A stretch of 64,000 bases of DNA from Pleurotus ostreatus/Saccharomyces cerevisiae fusant (taxonomy: Eukaryota; Opisthokonta), in the NCBI GenBank assembly GCA_024196135.1, contig JAMQCK010000003.1, forward strand, positions 124,001-188,000, given 5' to 3'. Position numbers and translations under genes: made by a program. This document shows positions 45,878 to 57,094 of the stretch, in pieces. Position 1 is the first letter of the stretch; each line of letters opens with the position of its first letter. The notes under the pieces are model-generated. The model saw only the letters and a list, made by a program, of their open reading frames with translations, made no database searches and was not told where the DNA came from.

Positions 45878-46904
45878 TCAGAAATTCGACCACGAGATGC
45901 ACTCGTCCCTCGACGAGAACCCGGGCGCGTCGATGCGCACCGTGATCCCCAGGCTAGTGCTCCGTATCGGGCGCTCCGCGCGCAGGCCCTTCACGGGCTT
46001 GATGAACACCCACGCGGGCACGACGCCCATGTCGACCGCCGCCTCCGCGGGGCGGAAGAGGCTCGTCTGCTGCTGCGGCGCTGCGGGCGCCTCCCGTCCC
46101 ACGACGCACCACCCGTCGTCGAAGGTCTGCACCAGTGTGACGCGCTCGTGGAGGCGCACGGTGAGCTCGTCGGGGAGGACGGGGTCGAAGAGCTGGCGGA
46201 TCTTGCGCGGTTGACCGGTGAGGGACATGCCTGCGCTCGAGGGCGCGGACGAGTAGCCGGACATGACCGAGTAGCGCGAGCCGACGGAGTGCGCTGAGAT
46301 GAAGGAGTGGCGCGGTGCATTGGGGTTGAGCATCGACGAACGGGAGGGAACAGCGGACGTGGGGGAGTGGAGGGCGACGGAGCTGCGCGAAGCATTCCCT
46401 GCGGTGATGACAGAGTTGCGCGAGCCGCCGGACGAGCTGATGGTATGGAAGGGCTTCGGGAATGCGCCGCTATTGCGGTAGAAATCGAGGATGTCCTGCC
46501 GGGACTGTCGGTGGGGGCGCGGTTGGATCGTCGTAGCAGGAAGTACAACAGAGCGCGTGAGCTGCTCGCGGGAGAATGTGTTGGGGGCGCCGGATTTGGG
46601 CCGCGGACTGCGATTACGATAGCGGTCAGTAAGCGGAAGTAAATCTCGACGGCGGACGGACGCACTTTGCCTTCTCGGTCTGGGATGTGGACGAGAGGGA
46701 GGACATGGAATGCGTCCCGGGCTGCGAGGTCTGCGTGTCCTCAGCGGGCTTGTTGCGATTGCGCACATATCGCACCGCAAGGGCTATTGTGATGCCCAGG
46801 ACGAGGACGACGATAACGACGAGACCGGCGACATTCGCGCCAAAGCCCTTGTTTTTGGGGTCGAATGGGCCGGGGTCCTTGTCTCGAGCGTGCAGCACGG
46901 GCAT
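45878..46904 (-). CDS. Single-pass membrane protein with C-terminal SH3 domain
   Basis: Two exons, about 320 residues. Start MPVLHARDKDPGPFDPKNKG, then helix VAGLVVIVVLVLGITIALAVRYV (about residues 25-47), a basic stop-transfer, and a Ser-rich linker. After an intron (about 46607-46665) the linker goes on with several SRxS repeats. The SH3 domain is RKIRQLFDPVLPDELTVRLHERVTLVQTFDDGWCVVGRE...VPAWVFIKPV: it shows DELTVR, DDGWC and VPAWVF, equivalents of the ALYDY/WW/P contacts, although the ALYDY is FDP. Architecture recalls fungal Fus1-like proteins, but orthology is not shown. An alternative start 45 nt upstream (46949) adds SLRPCRRSPSPSPS. Ends DECISWSNF. Confidence 0.82.
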
Positions 46905-49900
46905 TGAAGGAGAGGGGGAAGGGGACCGGCGGCAGGGACGCAATGACAATGACGGTGCCTCTGCGTAGGCCAGAAGTTGCAGCTGTATGGTCTTGTAGGC
47001 TTGTAGCAGCTACGCCAGCGCTCCAATAAGGCGGAGGAGAACGAGCGAGGGGCAAAGGAGCGTGGGGGACAAAGAGTGGCGGGCGCGGGCTAGCGGCTGA
47101 GAGGGGGGAAGCAGAAGCAGAAGCGCGCGAGAAGGCGCGGGCGGCCGGCCCTGGCTGGTGGGAAAACGCGGGCTATCGACGCCATCGACGTTGCGACGCG
47201 CCTCGGAGATCGGTGATACATTTTGCCAAATAGGGGTGAATAATTGTTGCCCGATTGATCCTTGTCGGCAGTCACCAGGTGTATTTATGAACTCTTGATG
47301 AACGGCGAGGCGCTGTGGCGGACATAAAAAGCGTGAGCGCCGTCGACGATGAGCTTGAGGTACCTGCACCTGGACGACGGAGGGCCTCATACCGTGCACG
47401 TACACCCCCTCGAGCTCGAGCTTGAGCCTCTGCTTTGCGGACCCTCGGTATGAACGCCTTGGCTGCGCCCCGTCACGTACGCTGCGGAGCTGTCTGTATT
47501 GCGTCCAAAAATGTCGAGCCAGGCCAAGCCCGGCGTCCGTAGCTTGACAACTGGCACGCTCTCACGCGCCGAATACTTTCCAAGCGAACGTCCACCTTGC
47601 GACTTCAAGAACGCCCTACACCTTCAAGACAGACCGGGACTGCGATGACCGGCTGAAATCTCGACGCCTTGCGCCGCTGACGAGCAACGTGCAGAGAATG
47701 AGCTCGGTAACCACCGCCAACGAGCGCACTACAGACGCTCGATCGGCGGATGTTCATTTCGAGACAGTGCACGCGCCGGCTCACCGCAGGTGAGGTCGAG
47801 GCTAGTCCGCAAGGAACCTTACAAGAAGAATACGCGCATCCGTCAAAAGAGAGCGCAACGCCTGACCAAAACATGATGCACATCGGCCCATCGAAGATTC
47901 CGCCAGAATCGAGTCGCAGACGCAGAGACGAGAAGGAGACTGAGCCGCGCAAGTAGGAACGAGAAGAACAACTAGCATTGTAACACGAACACTGATACAC
48001 GTGAGGAAGAGGGATAGTTCGATACCTAGAACAGAAGAACAAGATGGGGAGTATCGCAGAAAACCTGACTGAGGCAAGTTAGCAAGCGTGATCAAGGCGA
48101 ACGAGACAGGTCAGGAAACATATATGGTGTCCTTCATACGCTTTCGCGAGTCGGACATATGCTTGTCATTGTTTCGAAAGCATCATGCGAAGGGGATTCA
48201 AGACAGGAAACTCACCATGCGATAGATGGATACGAATGCGGGCACGACTCTGCGTGGCGGATACGTCAGCACAAAGAGCAGGGGAAGTATAGGAACCATT
48301 GGTGATCGGATGCGAAGGCGCTTCAGTGGGTGGTGAGTGCAGAAGCACGGTGCCCAAGGTGTGGTCGCATATTGGGTATGTTATCATCACAAGCGCGGAA
48401 GCATGGCGGGGAGAGGGCATGATGGTGGGGGGTAACTCCATGGTATCCGCTGGGCTTGCGATCGGCGAAGGGATACTTACGGATTCTGGGGTTTGTGCGT
48501 TAGTAAGGGGCGTACGATGGACGGAGTAATGATAGTAGTCTGTCAGTTGGTGATGCATGTTGCGAGTAAGGATCATCGAGAATCGTCACCGACTCGGAAT
48601 GGATAGATATCATCGTACAGAAGATGGGCAGGAAAACAGGTACTCACTGGGCAAAAGATAAAGCGATCCAGGGACAGCAAAGCAGAGAGAACGGGGGAAA
48701 GAATACGTTGTATGTGACGACGGATACAAGGGGACCGGAAGCGCGGGGGTATGGCGCGTCGCGGACGCGTCGTGGAAGGAAAGAAAAAGATATTTGGTCT
48801 TGCTTGGACGTGCCGAGGTCGTGCGGCCACTTCAAACTCCGCTCGGCCTTTGCCGGGGACTGGACATGAGACGCGTCGATCGCGTCCTTTTTTCCGCGCG
48901 CTCCTCTTCTCCTCCCATTCCATCCTCCCTTTTCCGTCTTCCCCTGTCCTCCGCAACGACCAAGGATTGTCTTCTTCCGAAGGTGTGTATGCTCTCCCTA
49001 GCTCTTACACGACGCTCTCGCGGCATCCTTTCCAAGATGATCCTATAATTCAGTTCTGCTTCCGAAGGAGAGATAATCTCTTGTGGACAACCTGATACCA
49101 AAAGACTCTCAACTGATACCCCCCACACATACCCCTCCATTTGCGAAACCTTAATTGACTTTCCCTCCCCAGCCTCGCGCGTTTCCTGTCCCCTGGTCGA
49201 TCATATGTGCTATAGGGTGAGCATCTGTTCTTCCTCTCACCTTTCTCTTCGCCTCTTCCTTCCTTATACCCCTCGCTTGATGAGAACAAGTTCATCCATT
49301 CTTTGATTCAATACCCGTCTTGCTCGATGGGACTTCGGGCAGCCGTCAGGCCATACGCGTCTGCACCGTTCTGGGGCAGACGTGTCGCCCGCGTCGCGTC
49401 AAGCGAGCGGAGGATACGAAAACACCGGCTTATCTGACCTTCATATATTCCCCCATACTGCCTATCCCTTTCAGTGACCTCGCATGCTGACGCTGCTTTT
49501 CAGACGCCTTGTCACCTATCGTACTTCCTTACCATCATCCCCTTCCGAGTTTACCCATCTAAATCACCGCTCCCACCTGTCTTTATCGCATCATCATCTA
49601 TTCGTGTATACAAGGGTTACTTCTTCCTGCCCAGTACATGCGGGCTTTACATTCCTTACACCCGAGAGCCTATGAATATACTGCCATCACCGTTATCACG
49701 CCGTCCTCGAAGACCTCGCACGAACTTCACTCAGCTCATTGCCGTTCTCTATCTATTCTGAGTCGACTTGAACGAAGATGAAGCTGAGAAGTGTCAATAA
49801 CGTCGGTGAGTGAGATGATCCCTCTTGCGTTGCCGTCGGTACCCGATGTTCACTGACGCTATCGAAGTGAGCTCGCATACGTCCTCGATAGCGCTAGAGA

Positions 49901-50479
49901 CGAAGAGATGATGGTGATTCCCTAATCACGATCAAGCACCGTTCGAATCGGATAGTAGGTCGTGAAGAGATACGTACGATCCTGGTACGTCCGTTCTTGC
50001 CCTTGTATGGCTCTCGCGGGATGACCGAATACCTTCGTCCTCCTCGATTACAGATCGCGCTCCACTACAACGCTGCCACGAATGCAGACTTCACCGAAAT
50101 ATCCCAGTGAAGAGAGGCGCGAGTGAGCGCGGCCGGAGCGCCGGCGGTCCGCGTGCCCCGTGATGTTAGAATCCAACATGTGATATACGGAGGTTCCGCC
50201 CTGGTTATGGCTCCCCTATCCCACCTAACCCCACCCTCATTCGGACACTCACGGTCTTACATGGAGATCGATTGGTAGTGCTCGGGCGAAATAGGAACCA
50301 GCACGGCAAGGTAGGAGCTTGCTTTCCCGCACTCGCGAGTATATAAGCTCCCGCTTCCCCTCCTCGTTCCCTAACTTCCGCACCCACCCACCTGTCCTCT
50401 GTTCTGCGAATCGGACGCTGAACTCGCCACCTCCCTGCCAAATATCGCCGCATACGGCCTTACCCACACCCTCACAGCA
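46905..50479. other. 3.6 kb stretch without a supported gene, upstream of PEPCK
   Basis: Minus frames at 48166-48576 (137 codons) and 48573-48956 (128 codons) are the longest, but they show no domain, no clear splice join and strong simple-sequence bias. Pyrimidine-rich tracts at 48890-49300 and 49470-49760 look like promoter or UTR DNA. A non-coding RNA or a large regulatory region is possible and untested. Confidence 0.35.
50340..50347 (+). promoter_or_regulatory. TATA box of the PEPCK gene
   Basis: TATATAAG 133 bp upstream of the start codon, followed by a CT-rich tract where transcription often starts in fungi. Confidence 0.6.
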
Positions 50480-50937
50480 ATGGTCGCATCGCACACTACC
50501 CCGCACGTTACCCCGCACATCCTGCACAAGCACTACGCGCAGACGCAAGACTCCGATCAGTACAACGAGCGTGCGCACCCTTCTCTCCTTCCACTACCAC
50601 CATCCCCCTGACCTCGCCCTGCAGTCATCGGCCGCGACTTGGAATACTTCTCGAACGCGGGCTTCGACATGGACCGCATCTGCATCAAGCGCAATGCGCC
50701 TGTAGCCCTGCTCTACGAGGACGCCATCCGGAACGAGGGCGCGATCATCTCCTCCTCGGGCGCGCTCATCAACTTCTCGGGCAAGAAGACGGGCCGCAGC
50801 CCGAAGGACAAGCGCATCGTCTACGAGGAGACGAGCAAGGACGATGTCTGGTGGGGGCCTGTGAACATCAAGATGGACGAGCGTGCGTGGCGGTCTTGAT
50901 CGTGTGCTTGGAACAAGGCAGCTGACAGTGTCTCCAG

Positions 50938-50974
<37 letters not shown>

Positions 50975-52435
50975 CCTGAACACCCGCGACAACGTCTATG
51001 TCTTTGATGGCTACGCGGGGGTGCGTGACCTCCATTCCGTCCCCGATGTCTCGTGCTCATTGAGTCATGCAGTGGGATCCGAAGTACCGCATTAAGGTCC
51101 GGGTCATCTGCGCGCGGGCTTACCATGCCTTGTTCATGGTGCGTGTTCGAGTGTCGATATCGACGAGCAGATACTAACACGTCGCGCAGAACAACATGTT
51201 GATACGCCCGACGGAGGAGCAGCTGGCGAACTTTGGCGAGCCCGACTTCATCATCTACAACGCCGGCCAGTTCCCCGCGAACCGCTTCACGAAGGGCATG
51301 TCCTCGACCACCTCCGTCGAGATCAACTTCAAGCGCATGGAGATGGTCATCCTCGGCACCGAGTACGCGGGCGAGATGAAGAAGGGCGTGTTCTCCGTCA
51401 TGCACTACCTCCAGCCCATCAAGTTCGGCCAGCTCTCCCTCCACTCCTCCGCCAACGTCGGCATCGAGAAGAACGACGTGACGCTCTTCTTCGGTCTCTC
51501 CGGCACCGGCAAGACGACGCTCTCCGCCGACCCGAAGCGCCCGCTCATCGGCGACGACGAGCACGTCTGGTCCGATACGGGCGTCTTCAACATCGAGGGC
51601 GGCTGCTACGCCAAGTGCATCAACCTCTCCGCGGAGAAGGAGCCCGAGATCTTCAACGCGATCAAGTTCGGCAGCATCCTCGAGAACGTCGTGTACGACC
51701 CGGCGACGCGCGTGCCCGACTACGACGACGTGAGCATCACGGAGAACACGCGCTGCGCGTACCCGATCGAGTTCATCCCGAACGCGCAAATCCCGTGCTC
51801 CGTCGACCGCCAGCCGAGCAACATCATCATGCTCACCTGCGACGCGTTCGGTGTGCTCCCGCCCGTGAGCAAGCTCACGCCGGCGCAGGCGAGCTACCAC
51901 TTCCTCGCTGGCTACACCTCGAAGACGCCGGGTACGGAGGATGGTGTCCTCGAGCCCATCCCGACCTTCTCGACGTGCTACTCCGCGCCCTTCATTGTCC
52001 TTCACGTACGTCCGCACCTTATTATCCTCTTCATTCCGCTAACTCTTCTTCCAGCCCGGCCGCTACGCCGAGATGCTCGCCGAGCGCATGGCCAAGCACA
52101 ACGTCGACTGCTGGCTCATCAACACCGGCTGGACGGGCGGCAAGTTCGGCACGGGCAAGCGCTGCCCGCTCAAGTACACCCGCCGCATCGTCGACGCCAT
52201 CCACTCCGGCGAGCTCGCCAAGGCCGAGTTCGAGACCTTCGGCACCTTCGGGCTCTCGATCCCTACCGCGCTCGAGGGCGTCCCGCGCGAGCTGCTCAAC
52301 CCCGAGCTCGCGTGGCCGGACAAGGCGAGCTTCACGAAGGAGGTGCGCAAGCTCGCGGGCATGTTCCAGAAGGCGTTCGCGCTTTACGAGTCGGACGTCG
52401 ACGCGAGCGTGCGCTCTGCGGGCCCGCAGTTGTGA
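50480..52435 (+). CDS. PCK1: Phosphoenolpyruvate carboxykinase (ATP)
   Basis: Gluconeogenic enzyme converting oxaloacetate and ATP to phosphoenolpyruvate, ADP and CO2 in the cytosol. About 540 residues from [30 protein letters not shown]. Diagnostic parts: [65 protein letters not shown], the P loop [69 protein letters not shown] and [17 protein letters not shown]. The ATP-type layout is clear. Four introns early plus one at about 52006-52053. The whole length agrees with yeast Pck1. Expression is normally induced on non-sugar carbon and by glucose repression release; no motif here proves it. Confidence 0.97.
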
Positions 52436-52607
52436 GAGGCGGAGTGAGATAGATTGGGTGCGGTTGCTATCTATCCTTCATTATTCTTGCTTTCGGCTCG
52501 GATCGCATCGCATCTTGTACTAGATAGACAGACATCCACTTGTAGTATAGCATATCAAATCATGCATTTCAATACCGTTTCTGGATTGGATGCTCTCCTC
52601 AAGATAG

Positions 52608-53066
52608 TTATACTGCTGGCACCGTAATAGTGACCGGCTCTCCAGTCACTGTTGTCGCCCACTCTGTCCAGGTCGCCGTCCATGTTGGGTTAGGCACCGT
52701 CGTGAACTCGGTGCGCGTGACGGTGCTTATGGAGTCGCAAGGGGGCGTATTGGCCGCACGTCTGGGAAGAGTTGGCGTAGGTGTCTCGTAGACGTAGTAC
52801 GTGCTATGAACCGTTGTCGCTGGCGTCGACAAAATAAGGAGCGTTTACAAAATAATCTGAGAGCTTTCACGCACCTCCATCGACGGTTACAGTGACAGTC
52901 GATCCGGGATATGGGTAGTAGGTCGTCGCAGACGTTGTTACATAAGTCTCACAGTACGTCCTGAACATCATAAGCGGTGAGAAATATATAGGTAATATGC
53001 TACGTACGTTCCACTTGCTTGTGCCGTGGCTGCCAAGGCCGCTAAAAGCAGTAGTTTGAAGGTCAT
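52608..53066 (-). CDS. Small secreted Thr/Val-rich protein, unknown
   Basis: Three exons, about 115 residues. Starts MTFKLLLLAALAATAQAS, a good signal peptide with cleavage near AQA-S. The mature part is dominated by Thr, Val, Tyr and Ser: TYCETYVTTSATTYYPYPGSTVTVTVDG, TTVHSTYYVYETPTPTLP, and TEFTTVPNPTWTATWTEWATTVTG. Only two Cys remain after cleavage. Introns join at SGT-TYC and DG-ATTV with matching phases. No domain is recognised. Such TxT-rich proteins occur among small secreted proteins of wood-decay fungi. Confidence 0.7.
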
Positions 53067-53553
53067 GGTGACGGAATATCGCTTGGACAAGAGATCAGAG
53101 GCTCGAGACTGTCGATGTGAGGTCGTAAGGGAAGAGCTTGCTCGCTTGATTGAATTTTAAGTATGGGCGCTACGAGTCCAGGCTTGTCGATGACACCTGC
53201 CATGGTTCAGTCCCTCGTGCCTAACTAGTTTATACAACCTGTATTGCCCCATGCACCGCTTCAGGGCGGGCGTCAATGGCCTGAATACTAGGGCTCTCTG
53301 TGGCGGGAGTCTGAGCCCGTCCCTTACGCGCCGACCACGGAGGGGCATGGCAGGCTTTATGATTCAAGATCAATGTTGAACTTGGGATGATCACGTGAAA
53401 GTCATGTCATGCAGGCAGCGGCGCGGCAGGCGCCTCGTGGACCATTAGCGTCTCCCTCTGACCACCATCATCCAGACAATGAGAGTACACGTGTACGCAC
53501 TTCTAGGATTTTGAGGAGAAGTATGCTGACGTCTGGCAGAGCCTCCATACGAC
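53067..53553. other. Intergenic stretch between divergent small secreted and F-box gene 3
   Basis: Two promoters expected. A TCACGTGA palindrome lies at about 53391-53398. No gene seen. Confidence 0.4.
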
Positions 53554-54903
53554 ATGGCTGGAATTCATGAACTGCCAACCGAAATCCTGACCAAAATATT
53601 CCTCGCTGCCTTGCCCACATACTGGTTCCGCTCAAGGCCTTTTTCAAGGATCCTCGCTATCAGCCAAATTTGCCGTCGCTGGCGCGCCATATGTCTCGGA
53701 ACTCCATGTCTATGGCAGCGTGTCTCGTACGTCGAGCGTAAAGGCGCGGACGAGTGGCGCGACGAGGATGTTGCAGCCTTACGCGAATACCTGCAACGAT
53801 CGGCGGGACAAACCCTGACCGTCACGATGGGCAGATATGCTGTCCGTTACAAGGACGCCATGAACCCGCTCGTAGGAGAGCTGCCGCAATCATGTGTCCG
53901 CGACCTATGGGCTTCAGTGTTTGCAGAGTCGCGGCGCTGGCGCGTGGCGCGCTTTGTGTTGGATGAAGATGCGCCAATAATCGTCCCATACGACGAGCCG
54001 CTGGATGTCCCGGACCTAGAAGAGGTGAGCGTGATGTGCCCTGGCGATATCAACTTCAGGTATCCGATACAGTTCAACGACGATTCTGCATTTCGGTGGT
54101 TCGAAAACGCACCCAAGCTCCGCCGCCTTTGCGTTGCCGAGCCCTTCTCCGCGTCGGTGGTGAAGGTTGCGTGGGAGCGCCTTACCCATCTTGACCTTTC
54201 ACGGAGCCCCGAGCACTATTTGATGCAGTATGTCGCTGAAATCCTCCCGCGCTGTACCTCTCTTGTGCACTTGGCGGCTGAAAGCTGGATCTACGGAATG
54301 GGCCGGTTCGAGGGCTTCCCTGTCGTAGAGATGCCCACCCTACGCACGCTCTACCTCGGCGGGGACGCGATCGTCCTAAGCTGCTACCTTCACGTACCTC
54401 GGCTTGAGAGGTTTGCATGCGATATGAACACCCTCAATTGCCCCGACCAGCGCCGCGACGCATTCCTCCTTTTTTGCGAACGGAATGCCCTCCCTGATCT
54501 GCGGCATCTATACCTCACGAGTCGATTCGACAACTGGCGCTATATCAGTCCCATGCTGGAGCGCATGCCTGGGCTTACCTACCTGCATATCGACTACTGC
54601 CAGGAAAGGCGGTACTTCGCTGCTAACCCCCGCAAATTATGTGCCATCAGCGCGGTTGCCTCTCTGAGAACACTGTCTCTGCAGATGGACGAGGGCGAGT
54701 GGACCAGTCCAGCCATAGCGGCACTGTTCGTCGCTGAGCTTGTGAAACTGCCCAACCTCGCCAAGTTCGAGATGTGGAATGTGGAGGGGGACTCGGCGTT
54801 TGATGATCAACGTCTGGAAGGACTGCGGGCGCGCGGCGTAGTAATAGAGAGGCACCGCGAATATGTTCGACTTCCCAGAGACTCAGACGTAGTATGGGGG
54901 TAA
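53554..54903 (+). CDS. F-box protein, LRR-like C terminus (F-box gene 3)
   Basis: Intronless, 449 residues, start MAGIHELPTEILTKIFLAALPTYWFRS. F-box continues ISQICRRWRAICLGTPCLWQRVSYV. Next DEDVAALREYLQRSAGQTLTVTMGRY and ESRRWRVARFVLDEDAPIIVPYDEPLDVPDLEEVSVM. LRR-like blocks include LRRLCVAEPF, LTHLDLSRSPEHY, MPTLRTLYLGGDAIVLSCYLHVPRLERFA, LRHLYLTSRFDNW, LTYLHIDYC and LRTLSLQMDEGEW. The end is DSDVVWG. It is closest to F-box gene 4, its tandem neighbour 474 bp downstream, at a level that suggests recent duplication. Confidence 0.9.
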   Translation: MAGIHELPTEILTKIFLAALPTYWFRSRPFSRILAISQICRRWRAICLGTPCLWQRVSYVERKGADEWRDEDVAALREYLQRSAGQTLTVTMGRYAVRYKDAMNPLVGELPQSCVRDLWASVFAESRRWRVARFVLDEDAPIIVPYDEPLDVPDLEEVSVMCPGDINFRYPIQFNDDSAFRWFENAPKLRRLCVAEPFSASVVKVAWERLTHLDLSRSPEHYLMQYVAEILPRCTSLVHLAAESWIYGMGRFEGFPVVEMPTLRTLYLGGDAIVLSCYLHVPRLERFACDMNTLNCPDQRRDAFLLFCERNALPDLRHLYLTSRFDNWRYISPMLERMPGLTYLHIDYCQERRYFAANPRKLCAISAVASLRTLSLQMDEGEWTSPAIAALFVAELVKLPNLAKFEMWNVEGDSAFDDQRLEGLRARGVVIERHREYVRLPRDSDVVWG

Positions 54904-55376
54904 AATTAACTCTCGAGGTCCAAGTTCTATGCAACTCTCATCCTCGGTTGAGGATTGATTCTCGCATCCAGAGCCCAGCGATTTGAACAAACTGACAGAA
55001 AGCATTTCATGAAAATCGAAAAGACTGCTCATCACTTCTCATGACAAATTCATGTCCGGAGCTCAGTTCAGGATTCAAATATATCAAAATGGAATTGCTT
55101 CTTTCTGTACCAGGAATACTGTGCTCTTTCAACAAATACAAAGCAGACCGGTCCCATCGAGATCACCCCGCGGGTTCGTGACACATATGGTCACAGTTCG
55201 TATGAACAATCACGTGACGACGCCCATGTTTCCCAGGGACGCAGCACCTCAGTATTTATCTTCCTTTGGCAGCGACTACCATCATCTGGATTTCGACAAC
55301 CATAAGTGCGCATCTGAAAGGCTTGATTACTATCGTTCTTACCAGTCTCAGTCCTTTACACAGCGTTTAGCATGCT
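54904..55376. other. Spacer between F-box genes 3 and 4
   Basis: AT-richer promoter DNA with a CACGTGA site at about 55212. The plus frame 55052-55393 that enters F-box gene 4 is out of frame with it. Confidence 0.4.
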
Positions 55377-56702
55377 ATGGCCCGAATCGATGATCTGCCT
55401 ACAGAAATCCTGACCAAAATTCTCCTCGCTGCCCTGCCCACCTACTGGTTCCGCTCGCACCCATTCTCCGAGAGCCTTCCAATCAGCCAAGTCTGCAGTC
55501 GATGGCGCGCTATATGCTTAGAGACACCGCATATCTGGCGGCGAATCTCGTATACTCAGTATAGGGACGAAGATAACTGGCGCGACGAGGACGTAGCTGC
55601 CCTGCGCCAATATCTGCAGCGATCAGCGGGAGCGACTCTGTCCGTCACTATGGGGGACTACCGTGTCTCGAACGACGTGGACGCGCTGAGGGGCGGGCGG
55701 CCCTGCATCAGCGACCTGTGGTCCAACGTTTTCGCCGAGTCGCGGCGCTGGCGCGTCGCGCGCTTCGTACTCGATGAGGGCGTGCCTATCCCTGTGCCGT
55801 ACGATGAGCCGCTCGACGTCCCAGAGCTCGAGGAGGCGGGTGTAGTGTGCCCCGTGGACCCCGACTTAGCCTACCCCATCGAGTTCTACGACACGGCCTT
55901 CCGGTGGTTCGCCAACGCACCCAAGCTTCGCCGCCTCTGCATCGGGGAGCCCTTCTTCGCATCAGTCGTGGAGGTCGCTTGGGAGCGTCTCACCCACCTC
56001 AATTTTGGCCTGAGCGCCGAGTTCCTGCAGGAGTATGTCACGAAGATCCTCCCCCGCTGCACCGCCCTCGAACACCTGGAGGTCAGTGACGTGTACGATA
56101 TGGGCTGGGAAGAGGGCCTCCCCGTCGTCGAGATACCCACTCTGCGCGCGCTCGTTCTCCACGACGAGGCCGTGCTCCTGTGCTGCTGCCTCCACGTACC
56201 CCAGCTCGAACGACTTGCTCTCAATGTCGGGCATCATGGGCGGGATGCGTTCCTTGTGCTTGCTCGGCGCCATCCCCTTCATGAACTGCGGTACCTATAT
56301 ATCAACGCACGGCTTCGTGACTGGTCCAATGTAGATGCCATGCTGGAGCATACCCCTGGGCTCACGTACCTTCACATAGCGGACAGCTCACGCTGGAGGC
56401 ACCCGCCGGGGCTGCCTAGGATTTGTGCCATCGGCAGGCTACAAGCTCTACGGACGCTGTCTCTGCAGCTTGACGTATCCGAATGGAACAGTCACGGGGT
56501 GGCGACGCAGCTCGCCGCCGAGCTTGCACAGCTACCAAAGCTGGAAAAGTTCGAGATGTGGAATAAGCGGGACGACCCCGATTATGATACGGCGTTCGAT
56601 GAGCAATGGCTAGAAGGACTGCGGGCGCGCGGAGTAGTCGTGGAGAAGAGACCTTGGTATCCTCATTTCCCTGGGGACTCAGGCGTATGGGAGTCAGATT
56701 AG
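55377..56702 (+). CDS. F-box protein, LRR-like C terminus (F-box gene 4)
   Basis: Intronless, 441 residues, start MARIDDLPTEILTKILLAALPTYWFRS. F-box continues ISQVCSRWRAICLETPHIWRRISYT. It shares DEDVAALRQYLQRSAGATLSVTMGDY and ESRRWRVARFVLDEGVPIPVPYDEPLDVPELEEAGVV with gene 3. LRR-like parts include LRRLCIGEPFF, LTHLNFGLS, IPTLRALVLHDEAVLLCCCLHVPQLERLAL, LRYLYINARLRDW, LTYLHIADSSRW and LRTLSLQLDVSEW. It ends DSGVWESD. Differences from gene 3 concentrate in the LRR-like half, as expected if target recognition changes. Confidence 0.9.
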   Translation: MARIDDLPTEILTKILLAALPTYWFRSHPFSESLPISQVCSRWRAICLETPHIWRRISYTQYRDEDNWRDEDVAALRQYLQRSAGATLSVTMGDYRVSNDVDALRGGRPCISDLWSNVFAESRRWRVARFVLDEGVPIPVPYDEPLDVPELEEAGVVCPVDPDLAYPIEFYDTAFRWFANAPKLRRLCIGEPFFASVVEVAWERLTHLNFGLSAEFLQEYVTKILPRCTALEHLEVSDVYDMGWEEGLPVVEIPTLRALVLHDEAVLLCCCLHVPQLERLALNVGHHGRDAFLVLARRHPLHELRYLYINARLRDWSNVDAMLEHTPGLTYLHIADSSRWRHPPGLPRICAIGRLQALRTLSLQLDVSEWNSHGVATQLAAELAQLPKLEKFEMWNKRDDPDYDTAFDEQWLEGLRARGVVVEKRPWYPHFPGDSGVWESD

Positions 56703-57094
56703 GTCTAAATTATACTTTCTGAGCAGCATCGTGCTCGTATCTCCAATGATTACTTACAATTGTTGACCCCGAGGATGAACACCGTGACGCGTAGGTCACA
56801 GTTTGGATTTGCCTCGTGTACTGATGTCCCGGGCGCAGGCAGGAACTTATCTCCCCATTCCTACCCCCACTTCATCCACCATGTTCACTGCTCACGTCGA
56901 GTACCGAGTTACCAACCTGCGGACGCCCTGACAGCGACCCCATGACCAGCTCGGCGCGCGTATGTTAGAAATTCACATGTCTACATCCGGCCCCGGACCC
57001 CAAACATGACGGGCCCTTCATTGCCAGCGCGTACTAAAGCACCCTCGCGCCTCTTGTCCTCCTCCTCCACGGTATCCCCTCACCCATACACGCA
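56703..57094. other. Spacer upstream of the enoyl-CoA isomerase gene
   Basis: About 390 bp, no gene seen. Promoter of the next gene. Confidence 0.4.

Noticed and set aside
48166..48956. Minus frames of 137 and 128 codons as a possible gene
   Set aside because: No splice sites join them sensibly, and composition is low complexity.
50950..52017. 355-codon minus-strand open frame
   Set aside because: Antisense shadow of the PEPCK exons; biased composition typical of GC-rich third positions.
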